A stretch of 64,000 nucleotides of DNA. Source: DATAEE01 sp963725145 (GTDB taxonomy: Bacteria; Acidobacteriota; Vicinamibacteria; Vicinamibacterales; 2-12-FULL-66-21). Shown here piece by piece: positions 18,097 through 25,421 of the stretch. A program made the translations under genes and the position numbers. Positions within the stretch are counted from its first letter, which is position 1, and every line of letters starts with the position of its first letter. Location of the stretch: the NCBI GenBank assembly GCA_963725145.1, contig CAVRXL010000012.1, positions 434,001-498,000 on the forward strand, given 5' to 3'. Below the pieces are notes generated by a model that did not search any database, was not told the origin of the DNA, and was given only the letters and a program-made list of their open reading frames with translations.

Positions 18097-18444
18097 ATGA
18101 GCGCGCATCGCAAGCCGAGGACGACGAAGAAGACCGCAGCCGTTTCAGGCGCCAGTGAAAAAGTGCGTCGACGAACGAAGCGCGGACCCGGGCGTCCTCC
18201 GATCCATGACGAAGCGTGGACGAAGGTAACCGTCGTTCTTTTCAACCGCCAGATCGTATTCCTCGATCGTCTCGCGGCGAACATCCGGGCGCAGAGCGGC
18301 GCCGCGATTAGCCGGGCCACGCTGTTGCGCTCGCTCGTCGACGCGCTCAGCGATGCCGACGTCGACCTGACCGCGGCGACTTCCGAAGCGGACCTGAAGG
18401 CCACGCTCCTGGCGCGTCTCGGACGCTACCGACTGGGGACCTAG
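18097..18444 (+). CDS. Putative DNA-binding protein with AT-hook-like and ribbon-helix-helix-like segments
   Basis: A 115-residue basic protein. The first third is Lys/Arg-rich and contains RRTKRGPGRPP, which matches the AT-hook core GRP. This is followed by VTVVLFNRQIVFLDRLAANI and SRATLLRSLVDAL, a beta-strand plus two helices as in ribbon-helix-helix proteins. Such proteins repress or organise DNA, often beside toxin genes, but no toxin neighbour exists. The gene precedes the TonB receptor by 46 bases and could regulate it. Assignment from motifs only. Confidence 0.6.
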   Translation: MSAHRKPRTTKKTAAVSGASEKVRRRTKRGPGRPPIHDEAWTKVTVVLFNRQIVFLDRLAANIRAQSGAAISRATLLRSLVDALSDADVDLTAATSEADLKATLLARLGRYRLGT

Positions 18445-18490
18445 GCGATCGCCATTCGACACGTTCAGGGGCGATCGCTACCATAGGAGC

Positions 18491-20497
18491 GTGATCGGCG
18501 CTGCGCTGGTCCTCCTCGTGACGGCCGCGACCACGCTCCGCCTGCCCCCCATCCGCGAGACGGTGACGGTTGTGGCGAGCCGGATGCCGCAGCTCGCGAG
18601 CGACGCGCCCGCGCCCATCCGCGTCTTCGACGCGCGTGAGCTCCTGCAAACCACGGTTCCAGCGCTGGACGGCGCTCTCGCGAGAGCCCCGTCGTTCAGC
18701 CTGTTCCGCCGCTCCAGCAGTCTTGCGTCGCACCCGACGACGCACGGCGTGTCGCTGCGCGGCATCGGGGCTTCCGGGGCCAGCCGAACCCTCGTGCTCG
18801 TCGATGGCGTCCCGGAAAATGACGGATTTGGAAACTGGGTGCACTGGAGCACGCTGCCTCTCCTGCAGATCGAGCGCGTCGAGTTGACCGGCAGCGGGCT
18901 CTCGACGCTCTATGGCAGCTCGGCGCTCGCGGGCGCGATTGCGGTCGTGACGCGGCATCCTCCCGGTGACGCCCTTGATGTCAGGGCGTCCGCCGGATCG
19001 CTCGGCACTGGCGAGGTGGAAGGGTACGGCGGGCGCGAAAACGGCGGCGGCTGGCGGTTGTCCGGCGGGGGACGCGTATTCCGGACCGGCGGATACATCC
19101 AGGTCGCTCCCGAGGCGCGCGGCCCGGTCGACGAGGAGGTGCGAGCGCGGCACGCGACGCTGAATTGGCGCGTGGAACGCGTGCTGAGCGATGCCGTCGT
19201 CTCACACACCGGTCGGCTGTTCTTCGATACGCGTCAGAACGGCACGCCGCTACAGGACAACGACACTCGCGAAGCGCTTTTCACCGGCGGCATCCGTGCC
19301 GGGGTGAAGGAAGGGGCGTTTCAGGCGGATGGCTTCGTGCGCGCCCAGCGATTCCGGAGCACGTTTACGGCAATCGCTGCGGGTCGCGTTTCAGAGTCGC
19401 TGACCCTTGCGCAGCGTGTGCCGTCCCTGGAAGGCGGCGGCGGCGCACAGTGGTCGCGTGGCTGGTCCAGCCACTCGCTGACAGTCGGTGGAGACCTCCG
19501 CGCCGTCGGCGCAACCGACGAGGAAGAGGTGTTCGCGAACGGCATCCATACGCGCGACCGCGTCATCGAGGCGAACCAGCTCGTCGGCGGCGCGTTCGCG
19601 CAGGACGGCTGGCGGATCGGTGAGCGGGTGGACCTGACGCTGAGCGTACGCGCCGACGGGTGGCGTAACTACGATGCCTCGAGGGTCGAGACCGTCCTCG
19701 CCACCGGTCAAGTAATCGATATGCCGCTCGTGAGCCGCACGGAGTCGTCGGTGACCCCGCGAGCCTCCCTCGTCACGCGTGCCGGTCATGGGATCGTACT
19801 GCGGGCGTCGGCCTACGGCGGGTTTCGCGCACCAAGCCTCAACGAGCTCTATCGTCCCTTTCGCGTCGGAAACGTTCTCACCGAAGCCAACGACGCCCTC
19901 GACGCCGAGCGGCTGAGCGGCGTCGAGGGAGGGGCGAACGGCAGGACGGAGCGGGTCAGCTGGCAAGCCACCGCCTTCTGGTCGCGCCTCGACGATCCGA
20001 TCTCGAACGTCACCGTGACCTCGACGCCGGCGCTCATCACTCGGCAACGCCGCAATCTCGGCCGCGCGCGCGTCGCCGGCGTCGAGCTCGATGCCGAGTG
20101 GCGATCGAACCCCCTGACTCTGCGGACCGCCTGGTTTCTCGTCGACGCGACCGTACAAGAGTTCTCAGCCGATCCGTCGATCGTGGGATTGCGCCTGCCG
20201 CAAGTACCCCCGTATCGCGGCTCGATTCAGGCCTCCTGGCGTGCTCCGTGGCGTCTCGACGTCGACCTCCTCGCCCGGATCGAAGGCGAGCGCTTCGACG
20301 ACGATCAGAACCGGCTCAGGCTGGCACCGTTCGGCGTCCTCGATGTGCGGGTAGCGCGAGAAGTCAATCGGCTGGAATTTTTCGTGACCGCCGAGAATGC
20401 CCTGGATCGCCGCTACGCCGTGCAGGCGACGCCGGTCGAGATTATCGGGACGCCTCGCACCGTCATGTTTGGTACGACGGTTCGCTGGCGACGTTGA
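18491..20497 (+). CDS. TonB-dependent outer-membrane receptor
   Basis: A 668-residue receptor with a short signal peptide, a plug domain (THGVSLRGIGASGASRTLVLVDGVPENDGFG, in part, and LYGSSALAGAIAVVTR) and a long beta-barrel ending VMFGTTVRWRR. It imports an iron complex, vitamin B12 or other scarce ligand using TonB energy; the ligand is unknown. GTG 18491 is the only plausible start in this frame that leaves a signal peptide, although GGAG lies only one base before it. No TonB/ExbBD or ABC importer is nearby. Confidence 0.9.
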   Translation: MIGAALVLLVTAATTLRLPPIRETVTVVASRMPQLASDAPAPIRVFDARELLQTTVPALDGALARAPSFSLFRRSSSLASHPTTHGVSLRGIGASGASRTLVLVDGVPENDGFGNWVHWSTLPLLQIERVELTGSGLSTLYGSSALAGAIAVVTRHPPGDALDVRASAGSLGTGEVEGYGGRENGGGWRLSGGGRVFRTGGYIQVAPEARGPVDEEVRARHATLNWRVERVLSDAVVSHTGRLFFDTRQNGTPLQDNDTREALFTGGIRAGVKEGAFQADGFVRAQRFRSTFTAIAAGRVSESLTLAQRVPSLEGGGGAQWSRGWSSHSLTVGGDLRAVGATDEEEVFANGIHTRDRVIEANQLVGGAFAQDGWRIGERVDLTLSVRADGWRNYDASRVETVLATGQVIDMPLVSRTESSVTPRASLVTRAGHGIVLRASAYGGFRAPSLNELYRPFRVGNVLTEANDALDAERLSGVEGGANGRTERVSWQATAFWSRLDDPISNVTVTSTPALITRQRRNLGRARVAGVELDAEWRSNPLTLRTAWFLVDATVQEFSADPSIVGLRLPQVPPYRGSIQASWRAPWRLDVDLLARIEGERFDDDQNRLRLAPFGVLDVRVAREVNRLEFFVTAENALDRRYAVQATPVEIIGTPRTVMFGTTVRWRR

Positions 20498-20507
20498 AAG
20501 GAACTAA

Positions 20508-20600
20508 CGGCGGCGCGCAAAGCGCGCCCGCGAGGGAGCGGAGCGGGGCGTGGGGCCCCGCGAGCGACCGAGCCGGGGTTCGGGGCGGAGCCCCGATTAA
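20508..20600. repeat. GC-rich dispersed intergenic repeat, copy 2 (inverted relative to copy 1)
   Basis: About 93 bases that match the reverse complement of 8014-8109, including the shared segments GCGAGGGAGCG and GCGAGCGACCGAGCCGGGG. It lies between the convergent TonB-receptor and helix-turn-helix genes. Its AT-rich end supplies the TAA stop codon of the minus-strand gene at 20597. Confidence 0.85.
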
Positions 20601-21148
20601 AGATGACGAGCTTGGACGGTGAGGCTCGCGGCAGACAGCGCCATCCAGAAGTCCATTCCTAGCAGGCTGGCCACGGCAGCGACCAGGACTCCGACGGCAC
20701 ACTCAGCCAGCCGCTTCGTGACGCCGGACCTCAGCAGTTTCCAGCGTTCGCTCGGCATCGGATCGAGCGTGAGCCGAAGCGGTTCCTCGGGGAGATCGTA
20801 CTGGGTCAGATCCAGGGGGTTCCGGTGATGCTGAGGGGGGCAGATAGCGTCTGAAGCAGTGCCGGCGGCGTGGGCTGGTCCGGGCGGACCATCCGGCCAG
20901 GCCACCGTGGGGAAGCGCTCGCAAAACTCTTCCGAGAGCGCTTTGGGATCGAGTCCTACCGCCTGCGCGTAGCTTCGAACGTAGCCGCGGCTGTACACCC
21001 CGCAGGGCCATCGCGAACAATCGCCGCGCTCGAGGGATGCCAGCAGAGAGACGCCGATCTTCGTGCCCTGCGCGATCGCCTCGAGGCTGAGTCCGCTTTC
21101 CTCACGGGCCAGGCGAAGCTTGTCACCGAATGCGCGCTCAGGACTCAC
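20597..21148 (-). CDS. RodZ-like helix-turn-helix protein with C-terminal hydrophobic segment
   Basis: A 183-residue protein. Residues 6-75 form an XRE-type helix-turn-helix of the RodZ/HTH_25 kind: FGDKLRLAREESGLSLEAIA and a GVYSRGYVRSYAQAVGLD segment that fits the usual ARGFIRAYA pattern. A Pro/Asp linker follows, then a hydrophobic region near residues 150-180 that may be a membrane helix. RodZ links the cell-shape cytoskeleton to the membrane, but this protein is short and lacks the periplasmic domain. GTG 21148 overlaps the stop of a 49-residue upstream gene. Confidence 0.75.
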   Translation of the reverse strand: MSPERAFGDKLRLAREESGLSLEAIAQGTKIGVSLLASLERGDCSRWPCGVYSRGYVRSYAQAVGLDPKALSEEFCERFPTVAWPDGPPGPAHAAGTASDAICPPQHHRNPLDLTQYDLPEEPLRLTLDPMPSERWKLLRSGVTKRLAECAVGVLVAAVASLLGMDFWMALSAASLTVQARHL

Positions 21149-21294
21149 CAGACGTGGTCCTCACGGCTCGCCGCTTCGGCGAGCCACTGTTTCGTGACCG
21201 GCTCGATCTCGGGCCTGTCGCGTCGCCGGCGAATCCACCCGAAAACGAGGGCGACTGACGCGAGTAGACCGGCGGCGAAAAACCAAACACTCAT
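21145..21294 (-). CDS. Small 49-residue membrane protein
   Basis: ATG at 21294 opens a 49-codon ORF beginning MSVWFFAAGLLASVALVFGW, one membrane helix, followed by an RRRRDR stop-transfer cluster and an acidic/charged tail ending REDHVW. Its TGA overlaps the GTG start of the RodZ-like gene by 4 bases, the coupling geometry used elsewhere in this window, which argues that it is real. Function unknown; it may interact with its coupled neighbour. Confidence 0.65.
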   Translation of the reverse strand: MSVWFFAAGLLASVALVFGWIRRRRDRPEIEPVTKQWLAEAASREDHVW

Positions 21295-21375
21295 CGCTCA
21301 GAATCTTAGGGAACGCGCGGGCGGGCTGCAAGAACAATTCCCCGAAGCACGTTGAGAAATGCTTCGAGAATCTTG

Positions 21376-21402
21376 CGATCGATCGCTTCGCAATCGATCG
21401 CA
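21376..21402. other. Perfect 9-bp inverted repeat with 9-base loop
   Basis: GCGATCGAT at 21376-21384 pairs with ATCGATCGC at 21394-21402. It lies in the 200-base gap between the receiver-PilZ gene and the small membrane gene, 82 bases upstream of the latter's start, so it may be an operator or a structured leader. No T-run follows on either strand. Confidence 0.45.
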
Positions 21403-21433
21403 TGTCAAATTCCGCTACGGTAAAAAGTACAGC

Positions 21434-21452
21434 GGACTCACCAGGCGAGTCC
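21434..21452 (-). terminator. Possible terminator of the receiver-PilZ gene
   Basis: Read on the minus strand, GGACTC-GCCTGGT-GAGTCC forms a 6-bp stem about 43 bases after the stop at 21495. A TTTTT run follows about 8 bases after the stem. The gap before the T-run is larger than in a classic intrinsic terminator, so this is tentative. Confidence 0.35.
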
Positions 21453-21494
21453 ATCTTGCGATTCGCACGTCGGCCTGGGCGGTGATGCGCGTTC

Positions 21495-22277
21495 TCAGGT
21501 GGTAGTGTGTCGTGCCTCGACCTGGTTCCCAAGCGCGTCGACGATGTGGCGCCACGCGATGGCCAGTTGCTCGCCGCCTCTTATCGCCGCCCCGCATTCC
21601 TGCGTGCCGGTTGGGGCAAGCGTTCCCCAGACCGTGTGCGCGGTGATCGCGTTAGCCATGGAGGCAACCTTGATCTCCAGGGGCATGCCGGCCGCAACAG
21701 GGAATGGCAGTTCGAGCCGCATCCCGCCGTAGCTGACGTCGAGGAGGCGGACGGGCCGGCCGTTGATGGTGACCGTCACGTTGTTGCCCGACAGCTGCTT
21801 GCGCGGCCAACGGCGTTTGTTGCGCGCTGCCAGCGCTTCGGCAGCCTTGGCGAGCAGGGTCTTCGAGTCAACCGGCTTGACCAGGAAATCGTAGGCTCCG
21901 TGAAGCCTCGCCTCCCGCATGAGGACGGGATCCTCGAATCCGCTTATCACGAGGCTGGCCGGCTTGGGATGATTCGTCGGCGCGCGCACCAGGAGATAGA
22001 GACCGTTGTATTCGCGGAGGCGAATATCGGTCACGAGCAAGTCCGGCCCGAACGATTCGAGGATCTGCCGAGCGCTTGGAAATGTCGCTGCACCCCGCGC
22101 GACGTATCCGGCGTGGCTGAAACTCTCGACGGCCGCGGCTAACCAATCCGCGTCGTCGTCAACTATTAGGACTCGCTCATTCACCTTGTGCCAGCGCTTT
22201 CCGAGAGCAGGAGAAGACTTGCAGCTTGGGGGCCAATTCCTAATCCAGGTTAAAGAAGCCTCGTACCACTGTACCAT
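21495..22277 (-). CDS. Response regulator with receiver and PilZ domains
   Basis: The receiver domain has the acidic pair in VLIVDDDADW, the phospho-acceptor Asp in LLVTDIRL, the Ser in VISGF and the Lys in VKPVD. It is followed by a PilZ domain with both c-di-GMP motifs, RRWPR and DVSYGG. The protein should therefore sense phosphorylation and c-di-GMP together. ATG 22277 has an AAGG 6-8 bases upstream but adds about 31 residues; GTG 22184 would start directly at the receiver and is a real alternative. It is divergent from the sigma-54 activator at the head of the exopolysaccharide locus, so it probably regulates that locus. Confidence 0.88.
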   Translation of the reverse strand: MVQWYEASLTWIRNWPPSCKSSPALGKRWHKVNERVLIVDDDADWLAAAVESFSHAGYVARGAATFPSARQILESFGPDLLVTDIRLREYNGLYLLVRAPTNHPKPASLVISGFEDPVLMREARLHGAYDFLVKPVDSKTLLAKAAEALAARNKRRWPRKQLSGNNVTVTINGRPVRLLDVSYGGMRLELPFPVAAGMPLEIKVASMANAITAHTVWGTLAPTGTQECGAAIRGGEQLAIAWRHIVDALGNQVEARHTTT

Positions 22278-22620
22278 GTCGTTACCTTGCAAGTTTTGTT
22301 CAGCTGAAGCCGCTGACTAAACAGAGGTTCCGCCTAGGGATACCCTCGGATAGCGTCCAAAAGGCACCCATTAGGCTGACTTTAGTTCTTCGGTTTCGAG
22401 TCTGAGAGCCCACTAGTCGCCGAAATTCTGACCGACTGCCAGCCGCCGTATTGGTAGAAGTTCCACTCCTAAGCAGACTTAAGGCCCCTTAACAGGAATG
22501 TAAGGAGCCTGGCGGTTCGCTTGCAAACTCGAGCGCACCGACTAGCAAGCTTGCAGTGAGCTGCGGTTCGGACTGGCGGACCTGCCCGATCCAGCGACTT
22601 CGGAGGGGTGTGCGGTATCC
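22278..22620. other. Divergent intergenic regulatory region
   Basis: A 343-base non-coding stretch between the divergent receiver-PilZ and sigma-54 activator genes, with lower GC than its neighbours. It holds a sigma-54-like element at 22510-22525 and an AT-rich palindrome TTAAGG-CC-CCTTAA at 22479-22492, 17 bases upstream of that element, which could be an activator or repressor site. No ORF above noise. Confidence 0.6.
22510..22525 (+). promoter_or_regulatory. Candidate sigma-54 (-24/-12) promoter of the activator gene
   Basis: TGGCGGTTCGCTTGCA fits the sigma-54 consensus TGGCACG-N4-TTGCW with the exact 7+4+5 spacing and both invariant GG and GC pairs. It lies 95 bases before ATG 22621. 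The downstream gene encodes a sigma-54 activator, which suggests autoregulation. Confidence 0.6.
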
Positions 22621-23766
22621 ATGAAAAGACATCTTGACGGCCAGCTCATCGGCGTCAGCTCGGCGATGCGACTTGTCCACGAGGAAATCGATCGCATTTC
22701 TGGCACCGACGCGAAAGTCCTGATCGTGGGTGAAACGGGCGTCGGCAAGGAACTCGTCGCCCGGTCGATTCACCAGGGCAGCCGACGCGCGGACCGTCCG
22801 TTCGTGCCGGTCAACTGTGCCGGTCTCCCAGAGACGTTGCTCGAGTCGGAGCTCTTCGGTCACGTAAAGGGCAGCTTTACGGGCGCGTTCCGCGACAAGC
22901 CCGGCAAGCTGGAGCTCGCCGACCGCGGCACGATCTTCATGGATGAGATCGGCGAGATGACGCTGCGGATGCAGGGCCTGCTGCTGCGGTTCCTCGAGAC
23001 CGGTGAGCTGCAGAAAGTGGGCGGTGGGCGTCACGACGGGCGTGTCGACGTGCGCGTCGTCGCCGCAACCAATCGGAACCTGCAGGAAATGATCGCCGCA
23101 GGCACGTTCCGCGAGGATCTGTTCTACCGGCTCAACGTCATCCATCTCCGCGTTCCGGCTCTGCGGGAGCGCCGCGAGGACATTCCGGCGCTCGTTCAGC
23201 ACTTCATGACGGTGTACGGCAACCAGAACGGCAACGGCAATGGTCCCGCCGGTGTCAACGGATCGAGTTACGTAGATACGGGCGCTAACGGGAATAACCG
23301 ACGCGGATCTGTCGTGCGGACGATGTCTTCCGAGGCGATGACGCTGCTGACCGCGTATGCGTGGCCTGGCAACGTCCGCGAGCTCGAAAACGTCATCGAG
23401 CGCCTGACGGTCACAGGCCGGTCGGCCGATGTCTCGCCGCAGGACCTGCCCCATGAAATCCTGTACTACCAGGCGATCAACCACACGCCCCGCAAGGAGC
23501 GCCGTCGGACCGTCGCCGACGATTTGTACAAGAAGCTAGTGGACGAACGTCAGTCCTTCTGGATAGCGGTCTATCCCCTGTACATGCAGCGTGAGATTAC
23601 GAAGCAGAACGTGCGCGAGGTCGTTCGCAAAGGCCTCGAGGAGGCGCGCGGAAACTACAAGATCGTCGCCCGGCTCTTCAATCTCGAGGCCGGTGATTAT
23701 AAGCGCTTCCTGAACTTCCTTCGGAAGCACGATTGCCAGCTGCCGTTCAAGGAATACCGGCAGTAG
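22621..23766 (+). CDS. Sigma-54-dependent transcriptional activator without receiver domain
   Basis: A 381-residue NtrC-class AAA+ activator. Walker A is GETGVGKE, the sigma-54 contact loop reads GSFTGA (GAFTGA is usual), Walker B is IFMDEIGEM, and the R-finger region WPGNVRELENVIERL is present. The AAA+ domain begins within 15 residues of the start, so there is no sensory domain. A Gly/Asn-rich insert (about residues 201-228, NQNGNGNGPAGVNG) interrupts the AAA+ region. The C-terminal part, with NYKIVARLFNLEAGDYKRFLNFL, looks like a Fis-type DNA-binding helix pair. It stands first in the exopolysaccharide operon and probably switches the locus through sigma-54; control may come from protein partners. 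Confidence 0.92.
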   Translation: MKRHLDGQLIGVSSAMRLVHEEIDRISGTDAKVLIVGETGVGKELVARSIHQGSRRADRPFVPVNCAGLPETLLESELFGHVKGSFTGAFRDKPGKLELADRGTIFMDEIGEMTLRMQGLLLRFLETGELQKVGGGRHDGRVDVRVVAATNRNLQEMIAAGTFREDLFYRLNVIHLRVPALRERREDIPALVQHFMTVYGNQNGNGNGPAGVNGSSYVDTGANGNNRRGSVVRTMSSEAMTLLTAYAWPGNVRELENVIERLTVTGRSADVSPQDLPHEILYYQAINHTPRKERRRTVADDLYKKLVDERQSFWIAVYPLYMQREITKQNVREVVRKGLEEARGNYKIVARLFNLEAGDYKRFLNFLRKHDCQLPFKEYRQ

Positions 23767-23782
23767 CCGCTTCTGGCGACTT

Positions 23783-24760
23783 ATGTACGAAAAATTCTAC
23801 GGGCTCGCTGAGCGTCCGTTCGACCTGACTCCGAATCCGCGGTTTCTGTTCATCACGCCGCGGCAGCGGGAAGCGCTCGCCAACCTGCGGTACGGGTTGA
23901 CGACGGCGCGCGGCTTGACGCTGCTCCTGGGCGAGGCCGGCGCGGGCAAAACGACGCTCCTGCAGGCCATGCTGGCCGAGGTCGCGGCGACGCCGCACCA
24001 GACCGTGCTCATCAACAATCCAACGCTGACACGGAAGGAGTTTTACCAGCACCTCGCGGAGAGCTTTCAACTGAGTGCGCGCGCCGCCGAATCGAAAACG
24101 CACTTCCTGTTCGAGCTGTGGCGTGAGCTGCTCGAGCGCGCCAAGGTTGGGCGTTGCACGTCGATCATCCTGGATGAAGCGCAAAGCGCGCCCTACCACT
24201 TGCTCGAGGAGATTCGGTTGCTGGGCAACATGGAGACGCCCACGACGAAGCTGCTCAACGTCATCCTGTCCGGGCAGCCTGAGCTTGCGGAGCGGTTGAA
24301 CGATCCCTCGCTTCGTCAGCTCAAGCAGCGCGTGTCGCTTCGTTGTGAGCTCGGGCCCTTCGACCTGCGGGATACGGCCTCGTACATCGCGGGACGGCTC
24401 CGAATTGCTGGCGGAAACGCCGCCGAGGTGTTTACCCAGAAGGCCGTGATCGAAATCTTCGAGTTCTCGCGCGGGCTACCTCGGACGATCAACGTGATCG
24501 CCGACAACGCGCTTATTGGCGGGTTCGCCGGTCAGGTTCGACCGGTCACCGGCGAACTGGTACGGGAAGTGTGCGCCGACTTCGATATTCAGCAGAAACC
24601 GCAGCAAGGGGCGAGCGCGGCCCGGCCGGTTCAACCGGTCGCCGCTGAGGTCGGGGTTTCGGCGGGGGGCGTTGAATCTTCTTCGGGGCCAGTCCAGACG
24701 GACGGTTCGGCTCCGCTCTTTGATGCGTTTACTCGTAGACGGCGGTTCAACTTCTTCTGA
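23783..24760 (+). CDS. ExeA-like AAA ATPase of exosortase-type exopolysaccharide loci
   Basis: A 325-residue AAA ATPase of the GspA/ExeA type found in XrtA exopolysaccharide clusters. It opens with the family's MYEKFYGLAERPFDLTPNP, then has Walker A GEAGAGKTT, Walker B IILDEAQ and the sensor segment LSGQPELAERL. The C-terminal 50 residues are low-complexity and end FTRRRRFNFF. Its likely role is energy or assembly for the export machinery at the inner membrane; no secretion pore gene is adjacent. It follows the activator by 16 bases. Confidence 0.9.
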   Translation: MYEKFYGLAERPFDLTPNPRFLFITPRQREALANLRYGLTTARGLTLLLGEAGAGKTTLLQAMLAEVAATPHQTVLINNPTLTRKEFYQHLAESFQLSARAAESKTHFLFELWRELLERAKVGRCTSIILDEAQSAPYHLLEEIRLLGNMETPTTKLLNVILSGQPELAERLNDPSLRQLKQRVSLRCELGPFDLRDTASYIAGRLRIAGGNAAEVFTQKAVIEIFEFSRGLPRTINVIADNALIGGFAGQVRPVTGELVREVCADFDIQQKPQQGASAARPVQPVAAEVGVSAGGVESSSGPVQTDGSAPLFDAFTRRRRFNFF

Positions 24761-24788
24761 TTCGCGACTTGTTCCCAGGGCGATACAT

Positions 24789-25421
24789 ATGAGCAAGCAA
24801 TTCGTGTACGGCATTCGGGCTCTCACGTTGGGGTGTGGCGTTCTCGGTCTGGTCGGGGGGACCCTCGGCGCGCAGGCGCAGCCTGCCGGGGCCACCGCGG
24901 CCGCATCGGCTCGGCCCGCGCCAACGTCATCGCTGCCTGCCGATTACGTGATCGGCCCTGAGGACGTCCTGGGCGTCGTGTTCTGGCGCGATCAGGACAT
25001 GACGGGGGATGTGACCGTCAGGCCCGACGGCATGGTCACGCTGCCGCTGCTCGGCGATATCCCGGCCGCGGGGCTAACCCCCGAGGCGTTGCGCGAGCAG
25101 ATCCAGAAGGCGGCCGGCAAGTACGTCCAGGAGCCGAACGTCACGATTGTCGTCCGACAGATCAACAGCCGTAAGGTGTTCATCACCGGTGAAGTGAAGA
25201 CGCCTGGCGCGTACCCGTTGACGGGCCCGCGTACGGTGATGCAGCTCATCGCGCTGGCCGGCGGGCTGAACGAGTACGCCGATGCGAAGAGCATCACCGT
25301 GACGCGCAGCGAACAGGGTCGCCAGCGCAGCTTCAAGTTCAACTACAAGGACGTGGCGCACGGCAAGGGTCTCGAGCAGAACATCCTGTTGAAGCCGGGC
25401 GACACCGTGGTGGTGCCTTGA
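24789..25421 (+). CDS. Polysaccharide export protein, Wza/OtnA-like
   Basis: A 210-residue protein with an N-terminal signal peptide (GCGVLGLVGGTLGAQAQ), a polysaccharide-export domain starting DYVIGPEDVLGVVFWRD, and a SLBB-type domain from VFITGEVKTPGAYPL to PGDTVVVP. It forms the periplasmic/outer-membrane conduit for polymer release. ATG 24789 is chosen since the upstream extension lies in the ATPase gene. It is shorter than full Wza, as is typical for XrtA loci. The next gene starts on a TTG overlapping its stop. Confidence 0.92.
   Translation: MSKQFVYGIRALTLGCGVLGLVGGTLGAQAQPAGATAAASARPAPTSSLPADYVIGPEDVLGVVFWRDQDMTGDVTVRPDGMVTLPLLGDIPAAGLTPEALREQIQKAAGKYVQEPNVTIVVRQINSRKVFITGEVKTPGAYPLTGPRTVMQLIALAGGLNEYADAKSITVTRSEQGRQRSFKFNYKDVAHGKGLEQNILLKPGDTVVVP

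Noticed and set aside
8014..20600. The two inverted repeats as ends of one mobile element
   Set aside because: The 12.4 kb between them holds only ordinary chromosomal genes, with no transposase, integrase or target duplication.
21376..21402. 9-bp inverted repeat as an intrinsic terminator
   Set aside because: No T-run follows the stem on either strand; kept only as an unexplained inverted repeat.
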